Source: Caprella mutica
Lineage: Eukaryota > Arthropoda > Malacostraca > Amphipoda > Caprellidae
Direction: 5' to 3'
Assembly: GCA_947561585.1 (NCBI GenBank)
Contig: CANNZV010001449.1
Location: forward strand, 62,001-126,000
Length of the DNA stretch: 64,000 nt
Each line of letters opens with the position of its first letter. Position 1 is the stretch's first letter. The notes under the pieces are model-generated. The model ran no database searches. It had not been told where the DNA came from and worked only from the letters and a program-made list of their open reading frames with translations. A program made the position numbers and the translations under genes. Of the stretch, positions 58,498-64,000 are shown in pieces.

Positions 58498-61400
58498 ATC
58501 ACAGTGACTCTTTTCTCTGATAGTACATCATCACAGTGACTCTTTTCTCTGATAGTACATCATCACAGTGACTCTTTTCTCTGATAGTACATCATCACAG
58601 TGACTCTTTTCTCTGATAGTACATCATCACAGTGACTCTTTTCTCTGATAGTACATCATCACAGTGTCTCTTTCCTCTGATAGTACATCATCACAGTGAC
58701 TCTTTTCTCTGATTGTACATCATCACAGTGACTCTTTTCTCTGATAGTACATCATCACAGTGACTCTTTACTCTGATAGTACATCATCACAGTGACTCTT
58801 TTCTCTGATTGTACATCATCACAGTGACTCTTTTCTCTGATAGTACATCATCACAGTGACTCTTTTCTCTGATAGTACATCATCACAGTGACTCTTTTCT
58901 CTGATAGTACATCATCACAGTGTCTCTTTTCTCTGATAGTACATCATCACAGTGACTCTTTTCTCTTATATTACATCATCACAGTGACTCTTTTCTCTGA
59001 TAGTACATCATCACAGTGACTCTTTTCTCTGATTGTACATCATCACAGTGACTCTTTTCTCTGATTGTACATCATCACAGTGACTCTTTTCTCTGATTGT
59101 ACATCATCACAGTGACTCTTTTCTCTGATTGTACATCATCACAGTGACTCTTTTCTCTGATAGTACATCATCACAGTGACTCTTTTCTCTGATAGTACAT
59201 CATCACAGTGACTCTTTTCTCTGATAGTACATCATCACAGTGACTCTTTTCTCTGATAGTACATCATCACAGTGACTCTTTTCTCTGATAGTACATCATC
59301 ACAGTGACTCTTTACTCTGATAGTACATCATCACAGTGACTCTTTTCTCTGATTGTACATCATCACAGTGACTCTTTTCTCTGATTGTACATCACCACAG
59401 TGACTCTTTTCTCTGATAGTACATCATCACAGTGACTCTTTTCTCTGATTGTACATCATCACAGTGACTCTTTTCTCTGATAGTACATCATCACAGTGAC
59501 TCTTTTCTCTGATAGTACATCATCACAGTGACTCTTTTCTCTGATAGTACATCATCACAGTGACTCTTTACTCTGATAGTACATCATCACAGTGACTCTT
59601 TTCTCTGATTGTACATCATCACAGTGACTCTTTTCTCTGATAGTACATCATCACAGTGACTCTTTTCTCTGATAGTACATCATCACAGGTGACTCTTTTC
59701 TCTGATAGTACCTCATCACAGTGACTCTTTTCTCTGATAAAACACCATCACAGTGACTCTTTTCTCTGATAGTACATCATCACAGTGACTCTTTTCTCTG
59801 ATAGTACACCATCACAGTGACTCTTTTCTCTGATAGTACACCATCACAGTGACTCTTTTCTCTGATAGTACATCATCACAGTGACTCTTTTCTCTGATAG
59901 TACATCATCAAAATGACTCTTTTCTCTGATAGTACATCATCACAGTGACTATTTTCTCTGATATTACATCATCACAGTGACTCTTTTCTCTGATAGTACA
60001 TCATCACAGTGACTCTTTTCTCTGATAGTACCTCATCACAGTGACTCTTTTCTCTGATAGTAAATCATCACAGTGACTCTTTTCTCTGATAGTACATCAT
60101 CACAGTGACTCTTTTCTCTGATAGTACATCATCACAGTGACTCTTTTCTCTGATAGTAAATCATCACAGTGACTCTTTTCTCTGATAGTACATCGTCACA
60201 GTGACTCTTTTCTCTGATAGTACCTCATCACAGTGACTCTTTTCTCTGATAGTACATCATCACAGTGACTCTTTTCTCTGATAGTACATCATCACAGTGA
60301 CTCTTTTCTCTGATAGTACCTCATCACAGTGACTCTTTTCTCTGATAGTACCTCATCACAGTGACTTTTTTCTCTGATAGTACATCATCACAGTGACTCT
60401 TTTCTCTGATAGTACATCATCACAGTGACTCTTTTTTCTGATAGTACATCATCACAGTGACTCTTTTCTCTGATAGTACATCATCACAGTGACTCTTTTC
60501 TCTGATAGTACATCGTCACAGTGACTCTTTTCTCTGATAGTACCTCATCACAGTGACTCTTTTCTCTGATAGTACCTCATCACAGTGACTCTTTTCTCTG
60601 ATAGTACATCATCACAGTGACTCTTTTCTCTGATAGTACATCATCACAGTGACTCTTTTCTCTGATAGTACATCATCACAGTGACTCTTTTCTCTGATAG
60701 TACATCATCACAGTGACTCTTTTCTCTGATAGTACATCATCACAGTGACTCTTTTCTCTGATAGTACATCATCACAGTGACTCTTTTCTCTGATAGTACA
60801 TCATCACAGTGACTCTTTTCTCTGATAGTACCTCATCACAGTGACTCTTTTCTCTGATAGTACCTCATCACAGTGACTCTTTTCTCTGATAGTACATCAT
60901 CACAGTGACTCTTTTCTCTGATAGTACATCATCACAGTGACTCTTTTCTCTGATAGTACATCATCACAGTGACTCTTTTCTCTGATAGTACTTCATCACA
61001 GTGACACTTTTCTCTGATAGTACATCATCACAGTGACTCTTTTCTCTGATAGTACATCATCACAGTGACTCTTTTCTCTGATAGTACCTCATCACAGTGA
61101 CTCTTTTCTCTGATAGTATACCATCACAGTGACTCTTTTCTCTGATAGTACATCATCACAGTGACTCTTTTCTCTGATAGTACATCATCACAGTGACTCT
61201 TTTCTCTGATAGTACATCATCACAGTGACTCTTTTCTCTGATAGTACCTCATCACAGTGACTCTTTTCTCTGATAGTACATCATCACAGTGACTCTTTTC
61301 TCTGATAGTACATCATCACAGTGACTCTTTTCACTGATAGTACATCGTCACAGTGACTCTTTTCTCTGATAGTACCTCATCACAGTGACTCTTTTCTCTG

Positions 61401-63318
61401 ATAGTACATCATCACAGTGATTCTTTTCTCTGATAGTACATCATCACAGTGACTCTTTTCTCTGATAGTACATCATCACAGTGACTCTTTTCTCTGATAG
61501 TACCTCATCACAGTGACTCTTTTCTCTGATAGTACCTCATCACAGTGACTCTTTCCTCTGATAGTACATCATCACAGTGACTCTTTTCTCTGATAGTACC
61601 TCATCACAGTGACTCTTTTCTTTGATAGTACCTCATCACAGTGACTCTTTTCTCTGATAGTACATTATCACAGTGACTCTTTTCTCTGATAGTACATTAT
61701 CACAGTGACTCTTTTCTCTGATAGTACATCATCACAGTGACTCTTTTCTCTGATAGTACATTATCACAGTGACTCTTTTCTCTGATAGTACATCATCACA
61801 GTGACTCTTTTCTCTGATAGTACCTCATCACAGTGACTCTTTTCTCTGATAGTACATCATCACAGTGACTCTTTTCTCTGATAGTACATCATCACAGTGA
61901 CTCTTTTCTCTGATAGTACCTCATCACAGTGACTTTTTTCTCTGATAGTACACCATCACAGTGACTCTTTTCTCTGATAGTACATCATCACAGTGACTCT
62001 TTTCTCTGATAGTACATCATCACAGTGACTCTTTTCTCTGATAGTACATCATCACAGTGACTTTTCTCTGATAGTACCTCATCACAGTGACTCTTTTCTC
62101 TGATACTACATCATCACAGTGACTTTTCTCTGATAGTACCTCATCACAGTGACTCTTTTCTCTGATAGTACACCATCACAGTGACTCTTTTCTCTGATAG
62201 TACATCATCACAGTGACTCTTTTCTCTGATAGTACATCATCACAGTGACTCTTTTCTCTGATAGTACATCATCACAGTGACTCTTTTCTCTGATAGTACA
62301 TCATCACAGTGACTCTTTTCTCTGATAGTACATCATCACAGTGACTCTTTTCTCTGATAGTACATCATCACAGTGACTCTTTTCTCTGATAGTACCTCAT
62401 CACAGTGACTCTTTTCTCTGATAGTACCTCATCACAGTGACTCTTTTCTCTGATAGTACATCATCACAGTGACTCTTTTCTCTGATAGTACATCATCACA
62501 GTGACTCTTTTCTCTGATAGTACCTCATCACAGTGACTCTTTTCTCTGATAGTACATCATCACAGTGACTCTTTTCTCTGATAGTACCTCATCACAGTGA
62601 CTCTTTTCTCTGATAGTACACCATCACAGTGACTCTTTTCTCTGATAGTACATCATCACAATGACTCTTTTCTCTGATAGTACATCATCACAGTGACTCT
62701 TTTCTCTGATAGTACCTCATCACAGTGACTCTTTTCTCTGATAGTACCTCATCACAGTGACTCTTTTCTCTGATAGTACATCATCACAGTGACTCTTTTC
62801 TCTGATAGTACCTCATCACAGTGACTTTTTTCTCTGATAGTACATCATCACAGTGACTCTTTTCTCTGATAGTACACCATCACAGTGACTCTTTTCTCTG
62901 ATAGTACACCATCACAGTGACTCTTTTCTCTGATAGTACATCATCACAGTGACTCTTTTCTCTGATAGTACATCATCACAGTGTCTCTTTTCTCTGATAG
63001 TACACCATCACAGTGACTCTTTTCTCTGATAGTACATCATCACAGTGACTCTTTTCTCTGATAGTACATCATCACAGTGACTCTTTTCTCTGATAGTACA
63101 TCATCACAGTGACTCTTTTCTCTGATAGTACATCATCACAGTGACTCTTTTCTCTGATAGTACATCATCACAGTGACTCTTTTCTCTGATAGTACATCAT
63201 CACAGTGACTCTTTTCTCTGATAGTACATCATCACAGTGACTCTTATCTCTGATAGTACATCATCACAGTGACTCTTTTCTCTGATAGTACATCATCACA
63301 GTGACTCTTTTCTCTGAG
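58498..63318 (+). repeat. 32-base tandem array, about 150 copies (long locus)
   Basis: Unit cagtgactcttttctctgat plus agtacatcatca. Variants are zoned: gattgtac and tttactctg forms are confined to about 58700-59620, tacctcatc forms dominate from 59700 to 62830, and the last about 300 bases are almost pure. A one-base insertion (acaggtgac, 59687) marks the first boundary. Two shortened 28-base units occur near 62060 and 62122. Same unit as 28901-29419. Confidence 0.97.
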
Positions 63319-64000
63319 ATGCATCGTACAGTGCTGTAACAGTTTACAAAAAAATGTAACTCAATATTATTATATAATAATTTTTTGAATTTTCACATGT
63401 TACAATGTCATAATATATGATAAATATTCCAAATTTATACTTTTTATGAACGCGTTAAGGTTGAGGTAGAGCATAATTTATCCAAAGCTAATCACCAATA
63501 TTTATAGATCGAGATAATATGAGTGATTAATAACATATTGGTCATCTTTTCGAATGATAAAAGTAAGACAAATAGAGTAAAGAACCTACCCAACATTTGG
63601 AATTAATGGTTATTTAGTCCAATATAGATACGTTTAAAATATTGTTATCCTACATTTGTCTTTTTTTTGGAAAATACAATGATAAAAATTTCTAATTGCT
63701 CCACTAGGTTCAACATCGTACAATATACAATATAGTAGATAAATTGAGAAGTATACCAAGTACAATATTGGAACATCTGAAATATTATAAGTGACGTCAC
63801 ACAAAATATTTCCCATTTGTTTTTTAAATAAAAATCTTGCCATTATTCAGTTAAATGTACATTTTCATTGAAATTAACTTACATTAAATTGTTTTTATCA
63901 CGTTTTACACTCTTTTCACTAATAATATTCAACTAATAATACTTTTAATATTTGAGAGTAGGTACACTGTTCGACGCAATCGATCAAGTTCACAGTCTAT
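63319..64000. other. AT-rich unique sequence to window end
   Basis: Nothing recognised; a 69-codon minus-strand frame (63634-63843) is taken as chance. Confidence 0.5.

Noticed and set aside
58498..63318. CRISPR array
   Set aside because: The 32-base period lacks unique spacers; each unit is the same sequence end to end, so it is a minisatellite.

Overview
This window looks like non-coding DNA from an AT-rich animal genome, probably an invertebrate. I cannot place it in a phylum. The evidence is GT-AG intron signals in the one convincing gene, vertebrate-style polyadenylation signals, several eukaryotic DNA-transposon remnants recognisable by their terminal inverted repeats (TIRs) and target-site duplications (TSDs), and dozens of minisatellite arrays. 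There are no operons, no ribosome-binding sites and no bacterial-type genes. Almost every long open frame is a tandem array whose period is divisible by three, or one arm of an inverted repeat.

The one gene I would defend is a small secreted-peptide gene on the plus strand at 39078-39460. It has a signal-peptide exon between a good acceptor and a consensus donor, a 218-base intron, a short cysteine-containing second exon and two AATAAA signals about 125-135 bases after the stop. A minus-strand open frame at 14302-14652 lies downstream of a TATA/CCAAT/CRE-like cluster at 15111-15310 and is a weak second candidate. Three other AT-rich open frames (32302, 32589, 44335) are listed at low confidence.

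Mobile elements: about two dozen copies of one hairpin MITE family (ends GGGTAAGTT...AACTTACCC, TA target duplications, Tc1/mariner-like) are spread across the window. Their arms are similar but their centres are exchangeable palindromes: GGTATCCATGATACC-type cores, a CCCGGG-centred core, and others. The same GGTATCCATGATACC core also sits in the middle of an unrelated MITE with Harbinger-like TAA duplications (13006, 40516). Two hAT-like MITEs, one piggyBac-like MITE, a GAGTCA-rich inverted-repeat element, a 183-base near-perfect hairpin and several dispersed repeats are also present.

Tandem arrays, left to right (approximate period in bases): 7.0-8.5 kb (34), 11.8-12.4 (32), 12.55-12.86 (34), 14.0-14.2 (21), 17.1-17.3 (15), 18.8-19.2 (34), 20.7-21.0 (31), 23.4-23.6 (23), 27.1-27.4 (20), 28.9-29.4 (32), 30.0-30.4 (~85), 31.1-31.3 (~64), 31.5-31.7 (15), 34.6-34.9 (29), 35.5-35.7 (57), 35.8-36.1 (~61), 36.6-37.1 (~23), 37.8-38.3 (32), 41.4-41.7 (~43), 41.9-44.2 (19), 44.6-45.8 (15), 46.7-47.1 (~150), 47.4-47.5 (21), 47.9-48.2 (24), 51.0-52.9 (20/22), 54.7-54.95 (~48), 55.1-55.3 (14), 55.8-56.1 (49), 56.9-57.2 (16), and 58.5-63.3 kb (32, about 150 copies).

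The most interesting theme is a link between the two classes. Several arrays are expanded MITE cores or begin with an inverted copy of their own unit, so hairpins appear to seed minisatellites. Some arrays also recur at distant loci. All coordinates and copy numbers were read by eye and may be off by a few bases.
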